Translations under genes and position numbers: made by a program
Origin: Phanerochaete sordida
Taxonomy: Eukaryota > Basidiomycota > Agaricomycetes > Polyporales > Phanerochaetaceae
NCBI GenBank assembly: GCA_019973155.2
Contig: BPQB01000038.1
Span: 62,001-126,000, forward strand
Reading direction: 5' to 3'
DNA length: 64,000 nucleotides
Notes under the pieces: model-generated
Told to the model about the DNA's origin: nothing
The model's input: the letters and a program-made list of their open reading frames with translations, nothing else
Databases searched by the model: none
Shown: one piece after another, positions 21,015-32,990 of the stretch
Position numbering within the stretch: position 1 is the first letter of the stretch
Layout: every line of letters begins with the position of its first letter

Positions 21015-23084
21015 ATGACCGCACTCAAACTGCTGGTCAAGGCTACGTTGCTCGCTTCGCTGGCGCAAGCTGCAGTGTGCCAGCAGCAGGTTCTCCGCCA
21101 TGTCGTTCCTAGCGCAGGCGGGGAAGTTAAACGAGTCGTTACGCCCGAGCTCTCGGAGTATGTGGAGAAGGTCATGAAAGACAACAATGTGCCGGGCTTA
21201 GCTCTGGGTGTCGTGCACTCGAATGGCACGGTCGAGCTGGGCGCGTTCGGTAAGAAGACGGAAGACGACGACGGGATGACTGTCGATGTGAGTGCATGCT
21301 TCCACTGGGCGTAATAAACAGTTGCGCTAACAATCGCGGTAAAGACACTCTTCGACATCGCGTCGTGCTCCAAGGCCTTCCTCGCGAGCGCCGTGGGCAT
21401 CCTGATCGACGACTTCGCTCAGGGGAGGAACCAGACAGCGCTGCCTCCAGGTGTCCAGAAGCTCGACTGGCACACCAAGCTAGCTGACCTCTTCCCCGAC
21501 GACTGGAAGCTCATGGACGACTGGGCCTCGCGTATGGTCACCCTTCGGGACATCCTGTCGCACCAGTCAGGACTGCCAAGGCAGGTCCACGAGTCCTCGC
21601 GCAGTACTGCGCTGCGCACACCGGCGGCAGGTACTGACATCCGTGGGACAGGCACGACATGTCGTACCGCTCGACGGACAAGCCGATAGACGTTATACGC
21701 AGGATGCGCCACTTACGGCCGGCCTTTGAGCTGCGCCAGCGGTGGCACTACAACAATCAGGTCCGCTCCGTGCGCGGTTGAACTAGACTGCGGTTGACCT
21801 TGCCCAAAGTTCTACATGACCGGCGCGCATATCGTCTCCACCTTCTCGGGACAGCCGTACACCAACTTCGTCAAAGAGCGTATCCTTGACCCCATCGGAA
21901 TGTGGACAACGACGTTCAGCCCGGCTGAGGCCACGCATAGCGGCAAGCTGACGCAAGTCTGGACAGCCAAGGGCCGGCGCATCCCGTTCTGGTTCCCCGA
22001 TTCTGCGATGGAGCTGAACGCTGGCCCTGGGGGAGTCATTAGCAACGTCGTGGACATGGTAAGGTTGATAGTTACACGTATGGTGCTCGAGACTGACCTG
22101 GCTTATAGACAAAATGGGTGCGAATACTGCTGAACGCTGGCGTAGACCCTGAGACGAACAGGACGGTCATCCCCCGCGCGACGTACGATGTCATTACGCA
22201 GTCCCATTCGATTGTATCCACGAAGCCTGGCCAGAGCTGGTTCTCTACGGAGACCTACGGGATGGGCTGGTTCATCAAGTCGTATCAAGGACACCAGGTA
22301 CGTTCCTTCGCCAAATCATCGTTGGATGCAGTGGGGCTGAGGTGTCGTGTTCTAGATATGGACGCACAGCGGGTCTATCCCAGGTTTCGCCGCTGAGGTG
22401 TTTTTCCTCCCCAATAGCGGACTCGGCATCGTGAGCTTGGCGAACGGCGATGGCAAGCACCAACAGGAGCTCGCTGTGGTTTATCGCATCATCGAGGACT
22501 TCCTGGGGCTTGAGCACAAAGAGTCCGACCGAATGCTTGAGATAGCCCTGCAGGACAAAGGCCGACAGAAGGAAGATCGAGACGAAGACTCGACCAAAGA
22601 AATCGCCTCGCCCGCGCCCCCGTCGCTCCCGCTCGAGGCATACGCCGGCACGTACTTCGACCCGGGCTACGGGAAGTTCACGCTCTGCGCGCCGAGCGCC
22701 GATCCGTCCGAGGCATGCGAGGACATCCTGCGGAAGTGGTCGTTCTTCGAGAACACGACCGACGCGACGCGTGCAGTGCTGTACACCGCGATTGGGTCCG
22801 CGTGGAACACCCACTTGCGCCTAGAACACAAGGACGGCGACAAGTTCGCGCTGTCCGGAACTGCGCTGTTCCCCGAGGGCTATGGCAAAGACAAGAGCCC
22901 CTTCAGGCTTGAGGAGGGCGACGCCGCGGCGCCGGCAGAGTTCATGGTCGAGGATGGGACGGAGGGAGCGAAGGTGCTGGGCGTGGCGTTGAACGGGCTA
23001 GTCGGGGAGACCACAGAGGCGCAGAGAATCGGCGGCACGATTGAGCAAACGGCAGAGATTTGGTTGAAGAGGGTGTCTACATGA
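21015..23084 (+). CDS. Secreted beta-lactamase-like (S12) serine hydrolase, copy A
   Basis: Six exons: 21015-21287, 21345-21580, 21652-21760, 21810-22058, 22109-22297 and 22356-23084. A signal peptide (LLVKATLLASLAQAAVCQQ) leads to a penicillin-binding/beta-lactamase fold. SCSK is the SxxK nucleophile/base motif, HYNNQ supplies the YxN motif, and THSGSIPG occupies the HSG/KTG position. The C-terminal region (YAGTYFDPGYGKFTLCAP to TAEIWLKRV) resembles the beta-barrel domain (DUF3471 type) often fused to this fold. The family covers esterases, peptidases and acyltransferases, so the substrate is unknown. The second intron starts with GC (CCAAG/GCAGGT) at the position where the paralogues have GT. 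Four relatives lie at 42-52 kb on the other strand. Confidence 0.88.
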
Positions 23085-23574
23085 CATGTGACCAACACGG
23101 ACCGCACACAGTGGGAACGCCTGTACATTAATGAGAAGCTATGAGTGTAGCAACAGCTCTTGGCAGTCGTACACGGGTGCGTACCTGTGAGCTCCTAGGG
23201 AGGATCTCAAGCCGGCTGCAAGCTATACGACGTGGCACGGCGAGGATTCTTCATATATGCGTGGTCGTTCTCAGCGCACGAGGCAGTCGCAGGTGAAAGG
23301 AAAGGGAAGGAGGAGAGCACAGGTCTCGTGAGCGCGCGCGCACGGTGTATGCGCCGATCAGAGGGTGTAACCAACCTTGTCTGGCTCCTCGACGACGACC
23401 GACGAGGCCTCCGCTTGCCTCCGCGCATCCTTCGTCCTTTCGTTCGCTGTATTACCTGCATTCTTTACCTTCGTCACTGGATTCTCACCGCTGGCCGGAA
23501 TACTCTCTTGGGTCGGGAGCGCAGTCGCACAGCCGTCACCGTTCCTTGCTTGGCTTTCTGGATATCTGCCGCCG

Positions 23575-23581
23575 ATAAATA
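23575..23581 (+). promoter_or_regulatory. TATA box of ADAM-like gene
   Basis: ATAAATA lies 61 bp before the ATG at 23636, a normal spacing for a fungal core promoter. Confidence 0.45.
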
Positions 23582-23635
23582 GGTCAAGGATTCCCGTGTA
23601 CGGTCCTTTTCGCCCTTGACTGGACTCCATCCTCC

Positions 23636-26600
23636 ATGTCTTCAATATCTCGGACGTTCTCGTTGCTCTTGTTGTTCGTAATTGCTCTTGGATATGTCTC
23701 TGGTGAGTGTCGCCGGCGGGCTCTTGAGGCCGTCCACACTCACGCTCGCTGTCCACAGCATCTAGTTCGCCCCCTAGACCCGTCAAACGGATTGCGCACC
23801 CTACTACCCATGCACTAGAAATCCTACCCCGTCGGCCTTCTGCGTCGGGCCTGTACGCAAAACGCTCTCTCCCTCTCTCGTCCCCCGTCCTCGAGCACAG
23901 CGATACCTTCCGCCTGACGCTAAGCGCGTTTGGCCAGACGTTCCATCTCCATCTGCGCCCAAACGAACACCTTATCCACCCCGCCGCCCGCGTTACCTAT
24001 CATGCCACCACGTCCGACGGACGCAGGGTGTCTCATACGGAGCCGCTTCTCCGCCAGGACGTCAAAGCGTACTGGGGCGAGGTTGTCAGCCCTGACGTCT
24101 CGCAGGAGCGCCTCCGAGAAGATGCTGCCGGTGTGCACCCGCGGCCAGGGGGCATGGGCGAGCTGGGCTGGGCGCGGATCACGGTGTATGACCAGGGGGA
24201 CGTCGCCGCGGGCAGGCCGCCAAGCTTCGAAGGCGCGTTCACGGTTGGCGGCGACGTGCACCATGTATTAACGACCGCAAACTACATTCGCAATAAGCAT
24301 GCTATGGACCCGCATGTCACGCCTGAGGCACACCCCGACGCTGGCCTGGTCATCTTCCGCGACTCGGATGTCATGAGCGCGCACGAGTACACTGGCGCGG
24401 GCACGATGCCCGCAAGGACATGCGCGCATGACCAGATGGACTGGAACGTGAACCCGCTCGCGAATCCCGTACTGCGTAGGCCGCCTCCCACAACGCCCTG
24501 GTACGATCCGCTCGGCTTCTTGCCGCCAGTCCTCGGGAACCACAGTCTAGCCAGGCGTGACGATGTCGCAGGCGGAAACATGGGCAGCAAGTGTGTATCT
24601 TGTGCTTCCGCAGTTGCGAGCGATAGATTGATTCAACGCTTTCAGCTTCGAAGACAACATCGGCCAGTCTACGGGTTGTCCTTCGACCCAGAAGGTTGTC
24701 TATGTCGGCGTTGCCGCAGACTGCGTGTACACGAACACCTATGGCAGCACACAAAACGCGACTCAGCAGATAATCACGAACTTCAACACCGCGAGCGCGT
24801 TGTACAAGTCGACTTTCAACGTCTCACTTGGCATCATCGAGCTTCAGGTGCAAGACTCGAGGTAAGTCCTGGAGCAGATCCGCCGCGAGATCGTGCTGAA
24901 AGCACCACACAGTTGCCCCGCGCAGACCGACCCGTCCTTCCCATGGAACGTGGCGTGCACAGACAACGTGACGCTCAACGACCGGCTCTCGCTGTTCTCA
25001 GACTGGCGCGGAACGAGGGGCGACGACGGCGCGGGCCTCTGGCACCTCATGAGCGGATGCCCCACAGGCACTGAAGTCGGTATCGCCTGGCTCGGCACCC
25101 TGTAAGCGCTACGTCTTGATGATTGCTCTGCGTCTGATACGTTTTGGTTGTAGATGCCAACAAACCGCGACGGGCGATCCGGGCTCGAGGGTTTCGGGCA
25201 CTGCTGTATCGACCGCCGGTAAAGTCGAGTGGCAGGTCGTAGCGCATGAGATGGGGCACAACTTCGGAGCCATTGTGAGTATCCTGAGAAAGCGAGCTAT
25301 AGCTGCGTACTGACTTTACGATATTAGCATGATGTACGCATTGTTCACGAAGGAACTGCTGCTGAGAACACTGATCGTTACTCTGCCAGTGCACTGATGG
25401 CTGTGACACCAGCGGTTCCACACAGTGCTGCCCATTCTCAACGAGCAGTTGTGACGCTGGCTCGCAGTTTATCATGAACCCCGTAGCTGACACTGGCGAG
25501 ATGAAGTTCTCACCATGCAGTCTCGGTAACATATGTGAGCTGGAGTTGCTCCTCCTTTATTCATGAGCATCGCTGACATCAGCTGCAGGCTCGCTTATGC
25601 TGGGCAACAGCGGAGGCAAGACGAACACAACCTGTCTTATCGACGCCTCGGCGGCTCAGCGCACGATCTCGCTCGGGATGTGCGGCAACGGCATCGTCGA
25701 GCAGGGCGAGGAGTGCGACCCGGGCCAGGGCGTGACCTCGTCGTGCTGCGACTCGTCGACGTGCAAGCTCAAGGCGAATGCGCAGTGCGACCCGGCGAGC
25801 AGCCCGTGTTGCACGGACTCGTGCTCGTTTGCGCCCACTACGCAGGTGTGTCGCCCGGCCAAGGACGCGAGCTGCGACCAGGCCGAGATGTGCACGGGTT
25901 CCTCGTCGACGTGTCCCGAGGACAAGACCTCGCCGAACGGGCAAAGCTGTGGCTCCGATGGACTGGCATGCGCCAGCGGCGTGTGCACGTCCCTAGACAG
26001 TGCGTATTCCCTCTGGACATTGCGCATACACGTACTCATGGATCCTCTCGCAGAGCAATGCCAGACCGTCGGCGCGTCGATGAACCTGCAGAAGGCTTGC
26101 CCGAGCCAGAACGACAAGAGCTGCCAGGTCTCGTGTCAGGATCCAAGCTCGTCCAACCAGTGCATCGTGCTGCAGTCACCACTAGTCGACGGCTCGCCTT
26201 GCGGGTACGGCGGGACGTGTACGCAGGGCACCTGCCACGCTGGCAGCGTTCTGGACACCATAAAGTCATGGTACCGGCAAAACCTGCAGATTGCTATCCC
26301 CGTTACCGTTGTGGGCGGCCTGGCGGTTCTGCTCATCCTCTACTTCATCCTCTCCCGTACGCCGTCCGATGCACTATCCCCACGTCTATAGCTGACTTAG
26401 TACTCCGACAGGTATTTACCGCTGCTGCACTCGCCGCAACCGTTCGCCGTCGTACGAACCAGGCCTCAGTGGCAAGTCAGGGCAGCGGCTGGACAGCTGG
26501 GCAGGCGGCTATGGTGCTCCTGTCATGACACAAGCTCAAGGAAATGGGGCTTACATGTACGGATCCAAGTAAGTCGTCGATGTGCAGGCTCTATAACGTT

Positions 26601-26772
26601 CACAATGCCGACATCTTCTGTCAGTGTACCCCAATACTCTTCGCAAAGCCATGCCCGTGGTCGCTCGGACGGCTATGCTGCACCACAAGCACCAATAGCT
26701 CCAGCCATTCCGCAGCACAGGCCGACAAGGAGCACAGGCTCGAACAATTATCTCTCTCGCTATTCGTCGTGA
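23636..26772 (+). CDS. ADAM-type zinc metalloprotease with disintegrin domain
   Basis: Domain order: a signal peptide (TFSLLLLFVIALGYVSA), a prodomain of about 250 residues with dibasic sites, a reprolysin-type protease with VVAHEMGHNFGAIHDC (HExxHxxGxxHD zinc site), a Cys-rich disintegrin domain (GMCGNGIVEQGEECDPG), a membrane helix (IAIPVTVVGGLAVLLILYFIL), then a basic RCCTRRNR stretch and a Pro-rich cytosolic tail ending near SNNYLSRYSS. Ten or more exons are inferred; a 6-nt exon at 25328-25333 supplies the HD of the zinc site. The final exon, from about 26626, joins across GTAAGT. ADAMs shed membrane proteins; fungal members (S. pombe Mde10, Aspergillus ADM-A/B) exist but have few known substrates. 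It probably acts at the cell surface or in the secretory pathway. Confidence 0.92.
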
Positions 26773-27113
26773 CCAACACATGGACTCTTCGGGACGCTCT
26801 TCCTGGTATTGTAATGTGCTATAACTGCTTCGTACGCTATTTATCGCTATTCGCATGTTGCGGCTGGGTGCTTGGTCGGGTACAATGCAGAATGCTAGCG
26901 TTTTGCACTGGTGCACGCAGGGCAGTGTTCGCCCCTTTTGTTCTGGAGAACCCTGGATGGATCCTTGGGTAGGCAGACGCTCAAAGGGGCACGAGAACAC
27001 GAGGGCGTGACTCGGGATTCGTCCGCAGCTTATCAGGCTCTCCGAGTCGTCTGCTTGCTTTCTTCAATCTTGTACCATAACCAATTCCGCAGGAAGGTTT
27101 CGCACGTTCAGCC
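26773..27113. other. Intergenic, no gene seen
   Basis: This is the 3' region of the ADAM-like gene and the promoter of the next gene. No clear TATA element was found. Confidence 0.45.
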
Positions 27114-28495
27114 ATGGAGGATCCAGTGGTTGCGCCAGCTATCGTTGCTGTAAGTACGCGAGCATGGACCTAAAGAGCCGTGGATTGACGTTTACTACTT
27201 ATCAGGATTGCGTAGACGAGATTGTACTACGTTCACTTCCTTTCTCTGGCCTCGAAGATGCCCGTATGAAGGAGGCCTTCTATGGGACTCCGTACATCAT
27301 GAGGCTGCCCCAGGAGCTGCTCGACGCCATCATCGACTGCTTGCGCAAGGAGAAGCGGGCGCTGGCGAACTGCGCGGCGACGATGCGGCGATGGCTGTAC
27401 CGTGCCAGGCGGCACCTCTTCGACAACATCAGCATCAAACACGTCCATGCTTTCTTCGCCTTCCTACAGACTGCCCCGCAGTCGGTCGCCGGCAACATCA
27501 AGTTCCTCACCCTGCGCCTCCACGAGGACCATCACCTCGACCTGCGCACCCTTGCGTCGGCGCTGGCGAAGATGCCCGCGCTCGACCAGCTCTGGATCAG
27601 GCATGCCTCATCGATGACCATCCCCGATGCCGTGTCCACCTCCGTGCCGCGCATCGCCCAGCTGGACATCCTGGTCATCGACAGGTCCGTGCTGAGCGCG
27701 GTGGAGCTGGCGACCCTCATCTCCCTCTTCCCGAGCGTCACCGACCTGTATATCGAGGCAGACTGCACCTTCACGGGAGCAGCCACAGACGCACTGCAGG
27801 AAGGCGTGCGCGAAACGCTTTCCAAGGTCAAGCTCACGAAACTCGCAGTCGGGGCTCGCGCACATGACCACGAGGCGGTGCTGAACGTGCTCCGTCTGAC
27901 GTCGTCCGTTGACCCGCTCACCGTCACGAGCCTCGAGCTGAATTTCATGTCGTGCGCATGGCTGTCCACCGCGCAGAGGGCGCTGTCGGTGTGCGGCCCG
28001 GGCGTGGAAGACCTAGCAGTCGACTTGACATTCTGGGACGAAGGTAAGGTGTGGCACTTAGGTCTTCTGCCCCCACGCTCACGATATATTCTTCTCGGGA
28101 TAGACGACGCGAAACACTCGCTCAAGGGGCTCGGTCTGTCGGCGTGCAAGAAGTTGCGTCGTCTGCGACTTGACCTGAGCGGCCCCGAACAGCTCCAGCT
28201 CGTGCGCGACGTGCTCTTCGATGTACTTCCTCGCGAATGCCAGCCGGGGCTGCGCGTTGACCTCGCCGTCTCGCTCCTGGAAATAGGAAACTTCCGTGCG
28301 CAGTGGGACTCCACGCTGAGCGCATACGGTGTCAAGGACATCTCTGCCTTCAGACTCTGGTGTCGTACCGCGTCTCGCATAGACGACAGGTCCAACGCGT
28401 TCAAGCGCGGACGGCTGCTAGAACCCGAGGAGCAGGCGCAAGTGCTCAAGCTTCTGCCGGAGACGCACAAGCTGGGTACTTTGAAGTTTGCTTGA
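27114..28495 (+). CDS. F-box-like hypothetical protein (paralogue of 827-2228)
   Basis: Three exons: 27114-27149, 27206-28043 and 28104-28495. The ATG in GCCATGG has a strong start context, and its 12-residue exon joins in phase to DCVDEIVLRSLPFSG. The F-box-like block is LPQELLDAIIDCLRKEKRALANC followed by RRWLYRARRHLFDNISI, matching the layout of the gene at 827-2228. The rest is leucine-rich without catalytic motifs. Without removing the 60-nt intron at 28044-28103 the frame stays open by chance, so a retained-intron form is possible. It is expected to be an SCF adaptor or one of the many uncharacterised relatives. Confidence 0.75.
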
Positions 28496-29800
28496 CCCTA
28501 CGAACTTGGTATCTCTGGAAGTGCATATCATTACGACGGTATGTCACGTCAACGGAATTTTTGCATTGTCTGTAGCATTCGGTGTCCAGTATGTTCACGG
28601 CCCTGTATTATACCCTGCAACTTGAACGATTTGTAACAAAATGTATGCTTAACCAGCTCAGATGGGCTTATTTCCTGATGGCACAGTGATAGTAGAGTTT
28701 CTGCAAAAAATCTGGGATCAGTTGGAATAGATTCAGCCAATACTCGAATCTGCAGACTTGCCTGGTCGCCGTCTTCAGTGCTGTGGCGTACGCTAAGCGC
28801 CAGCGCCACACGGTGACTACAGATCTGCTGAGGCCCGACCGCGAACAACACATGGGTCCAGAAGAGAGGTGTAGTGCTGTTCTATGTGCATGATGCATCA
28901 ACCGGTCCAATGACAAGGATCCTGCGTGCGAATGGCGCGACACAAGGCCAGCTGCAGTGAGAAGTAAGCTCTCGAATTGGGCCGGGCACAAAGTGGGAAA
29001 CGCGCATTAACTTGTGCTGATAGAAGGCTTACCGAGCAAGAAGCACCTTCAGGGTACGACAGCAGGTCGGCCAGGGTCGTCGAAAGACGGGAAGTCCGTC
29101 ACAGAACACGAGTTGCTAGGAAGGCTGAAACGGCGTCCAGCACGCAAGAGTTCCTGCCATTCAAGCCAGGGTTTTCTCATCAGCGTGGCACTGTCGGTGA
29201 TATGGAATGGCAAAGCTATTGCCTTCATAAGGATTTTTAGACCATCCGTCATAGAACCAGCACATTCCTCGAGGTGACAAGGAGGCCGACGCCTGCAGGC
29301 AGGCGTGCTGTGATGTGAACGATGCAGGAGTCGTCGACGCATGCTGTACCGCTTTTTTGCAAGCTTAGTGTCGACGTGACGATAAACCTGACACACGAAG
29401 GAGCTATGAAGGCCGACACCGCAAAAAAGGTAAGGTTCAACTTCACTCTCGGGCGCGTTGCCGCGTCGGAATGGCCTGAGACGGTACGCGCTCCGACTTT
29501 GCTGGCTGCGGGTTCATGAAAGGACCCTCTGGGACGCGTGCGCCGGTGCTTGTGCTGGCATTTTTGAGAGATGGGCGGGTGGTGGATGAAGAGGCGGAAG
29601 CTATTGTGGGAAGAAGGCGAAGATGAATTCCATTCCGTTGGCACGTGGAGACTCTTTGTTCCCGCCTTCACCTCCTCCCGTCTCTCGCAGCACTCGCCGC
29701 ACATTGCCTCTGCCTTATATCCGAAAACCTAGCCTGCAAAGGCTAAAGTGTCTTCACACCTCGTTGTCTCCGTCCTCGCTTGGATCTCGATGTCTCAGTC
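28496..29800. other. Intergenic, no gene seen
   Basis: About 1.3 kb with short open frames on both strands and no coding-like bias. The last 150 bp are C/T-rich and lead into ERF4. Confidence 0.45.
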
Positions 29801-31449
29801 ATGACAGTCACGCCGTCCACCTCCCTGCACGTCGAGACACCGAAACTCGCAGACATCAAAACGTCTTCCACCTATCCGCCCACACCCGTGACACCCTACA
29901 GCCATAGCTCGGCGACATCATCTCGCTTGGATTTGCCTGCACCACCGCTTCCTGAAGCTGGGGTTCCCATAAATTCAGCTTCGGTCTCAGCGCAACCCTC
30001 CCCAGATACTTCCGCGAAGATCGACTCTGCGGTCTCGACCGCCGACACCATGCCCCCAGCAGATAGCTCGCGGAGTCCTGCGGATCAGGCACTGCACGAT
30101 GGCCAGCATCCCGCGCAGAAGGACGAGGGAAATGAAGGGTTGGCAGGCCAGATAGGGATGCCGGGTATCGTGTGCGCGCCTCCAGCGATACTGCCCCCAA
30201 GCCCACCGCTCACAGTCGCGGACGCCCGAGATGAACCTGAAGCGGGTGGCTCCACGTTCTCGGGACCGGCTGGCTCGTCTACGCAGCTCCCTCTCTCAAG
30301 TGTGCCGCCGCCGTCGATGCGCGAGGAAGACATCAGCAACTGGCGCGCGTCCATGCACGAAGGCGGTGGAGAAGAGGCTGCACAGGAGCAGTTCAATGGC
30401 GAGGCGCAGGGAGCAGGAGAAGAGCAGGAGGGGGGCGATATGAATGGCGAGTACGACGAGTACGACCTTGGCTACTCTCCAGAATCTCCGGTGGGCCCGT
30501 CGCACGCCAGGACGCCCACGACACCGACAGGCATCACTTCCCTGCAAAAGCAAGATGCTCTGAACCACCCACTGCGTATGGACATACATCCACCATCTCC
30601 GCCACCATGGGAAGTGATTCACCCACCTGAGTCCATTGAGAACGTCCTCGCCGAGTCGAGGGTGTACCCTTCACATGGTGCTGCCAACGGTCGCAGGCCT
30701 CTGTGAGTCATATCCGCCCTCATCTAGCGTTTTCGTCTGACATCGCCTGCTGCAGCACATCGCGCCCGCTGATACCTCGCTCCGCATATTACTTCGGTCC
30801 CCCTCCCATAGATTCGGCCTACGGTAGCGACCCAGTGGGGCATATTGGAGTCCACCACCCCCGCGAGATTATCCGGGTAGAACGGGACTATGCCAGCGGA
30901 GAGCTCGCTCAATTTGCCGCTACGTACCCGCTAGAACTCGAGGGACGGGTGAGCACTCCTTCGTATGGCTGCTGCTGCGTTACGCGGTGCTGACGACGCT
31001 TCGGCAGATTACGCCGACACAATTTTTGGAGACCATTAACACTATCAACGAGCACCTCATCGAAGCACATAGTCTTCGGCATGCGTTCATAGACAACGCG
31101 CTCTCCTTCTTCACTCTGCAGTTGTCGAGGCTAGTCCTTAGCTCGCATTACGAGAAGGTGCGTCTGAGCGCCGGTACTGCCACGACTGCTCTGACGAATC
31201 GCCATACATCAGGAAATGCAAAGGTTGCAGCAGACAATAGCCGAGCTGAATGCGAAAGTGTACAACCCTGTGGGCTTGAATATTCTCTGGCCGAGGAAGG
31301 CGGCCTTTATGTTCGTAAGTGACTAAAACTCCCTGTCCTCTACTGTCTGTCCTCATCAATCTGTTTGCATAGCTTGAAATTGAATACTACGTGAGTACAC
31401 GTTTGCACCGTTCGTGGTAGTATCGTGCTAACGCGCCAACTCGCAGTAA
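29801..31449 (+). CDS. ERF4: Ras-modification protein ERF4 (palmitoyltransferase subunit)
   Basis: Erf4 (GOLGA7 family) partners the DHHC enzyme Erf2 to palmitoylate Ras at the ER/Golgi. Six exons: 29801-30702, 30756-30948, 31008-31157, 31214-31314, 31373-31390 and 31447-31449. The first exon is a long, disordered Pro/Ser/Glu-rich extension. The family domain is in the later exons: REIIRVERDYASGELAQF, YPLELEGRITPTQFLETI, INEHLIEAHSLRHAFIDN, LSRLVLSSHYEKEMQRLQQ, VYNPVGLNILWPRKAAFMF and LEIEYY. The ATG at 29801 was chosen because the open frame upstream contains no earlier ATG. The stop codon TAA appears to stand alone in the last exon. The N-terminal extension is much longer than in yeast. Confidence 0.9.
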
Positions 31450-32990
31450 TCTGTGATATACACCCCCACATTTCACCTTCATACCGCGCATCTTCATACC
31501 CTACATGGATTCCTGTCACATACGTTCATGCCTTCTTTCCTCCTGCGACCCTCTTCCTTCCATGTTTGCCCTACGCCCTCACATTCGTTACATGCTCTAG
31601 CAACAATCCACATCGCTCAGACTCGACGCAAGAAGGTATATTATTTGGTCTATTATCTTGGTCGAACATTCTTTCTCCGCACTGTTTATGGGACGTCTTC
31701 TACTGTAATTCTATAGTACCTAGTCTATAGCAAACATGAGCTGGCCTGGACTGCCAGTCGACATCGTTTCACGTGCCTATGTTTTAAACATATGCTTGCG
31801 TGGGATCGGACGACAAGACCTACGCGTTTCGGAGCGCTGATGCAAGCACTGCTCCGTGTCGCGAGCGGCCATCCCCATTCTGCACTCAGACCAGACTCGT
31901 CCCAAGCAGATGTCTCGGACCATGCGAGCGATCCAAAAGCAGAGCGTGACACGGACTACGCCTGCACAGCATAGCGTATCTACAGGCGGAGCTCCTGCGC
32001 GAGCACCGGAAGTATTGGACGGGAGCGGCCGCTGTAGAGGCCCTCATCGAATGTTCGGACGCATACTGCGACTAGCACATCGGGACACGGTACGTCATGG
32101 CGGCGCGGGGCGAGCAGTGCTCATCAGCGCAGAGAATGCAGGATAGTTGCGGTGCGGGCTCGTCCTCGCCCCGGCAGGCAGAAGGCACAGGACGAGGTGC
32201 GGGCCCAGGCGAGGGTCGCTGGCGCAGAACAGGCAGGTCCGGTCCGGCGCGCAAGCTCCTGTGCGCGCAGATGCTGCTCCGCGTCCCGATTCGTAGCTGC
32301 TTGCGGCGATTGGAGGGCGCGGAGCGGCGGATGTGGACAGCGCGGGCACGCACCTGACACGCGCAGCTGCTTCGAACGGGGGCCTACCGAGCATGGAGGC
32401 ACGCTATGACGCGGCGGCCGAGCCAGGGCGGCCGCGAGGCATGGAGGCGAGAGGAGAAACGGCCTCAAAGAGCCCGCAGACGACCTGCGTGGGGATGAGG
32501 TGGCGGTGTCCGTGGCGCGTTCCGATGCACCCTCGGACCAGAGTGTCGCTACTGCGATAGGCGGCGGCATGCTTCTGTCGTCCTGGCGAACGAACATGAC
32601 GTTGCGCAGAGCTAGCCTGGAACGTTTCCCGTGCTCGGGAGTGATAGCTGCATATTCGCTTCTTCGACATGTTGTTGTGGCGTAGGTGCTGTTAGGAGGG
32701 GTAAAGATAGCTCAATGATAGCTGTCTTGTGGACATACAATGTACCGATGGGTCCTAGCAAGGCATTCATGCCACAAGGATTCCTAATTATGTGCAGCGC
32801 CCGCACGATGAATTTCTCGATCCTTGGTCGAGGCCTCCCCTGGTATCCAATAATGCAGTGTTGATTTTCCTGGGAAGCACAGGAAGATAAAAGGCTAACG
32901 GACGGAACGGCTCACGGTAACGTCATTCCGGCAGCCCGATACATGAGGACACGCGAGTCCGGGGCGGCAGCGACCTGCCGTCGAAGCGAA
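31450..32990. other. Intergenic, partly GC-rich, no gene seen
   Basis: After the 3' region of ERF4 (to about 31740) comes a GC/CpG-rich patch at about 31960-32430. All frames there are open for short distances and none shows splice-supported coding. It resembles the patches at 36.7-37.1, 40.9-41.7 and 58.3-64 kb. Confidence 0.4.

Noticed and set aside
28000..28110. Single uninterrupted exon for the second F-box-like gene
   Set aside because: The frame is open through the segment, but it has a consensus GTAAGG donor and a GATAG acceptor in phase, and the intervening residues do not resemble the leucine-rich pattern on either side.
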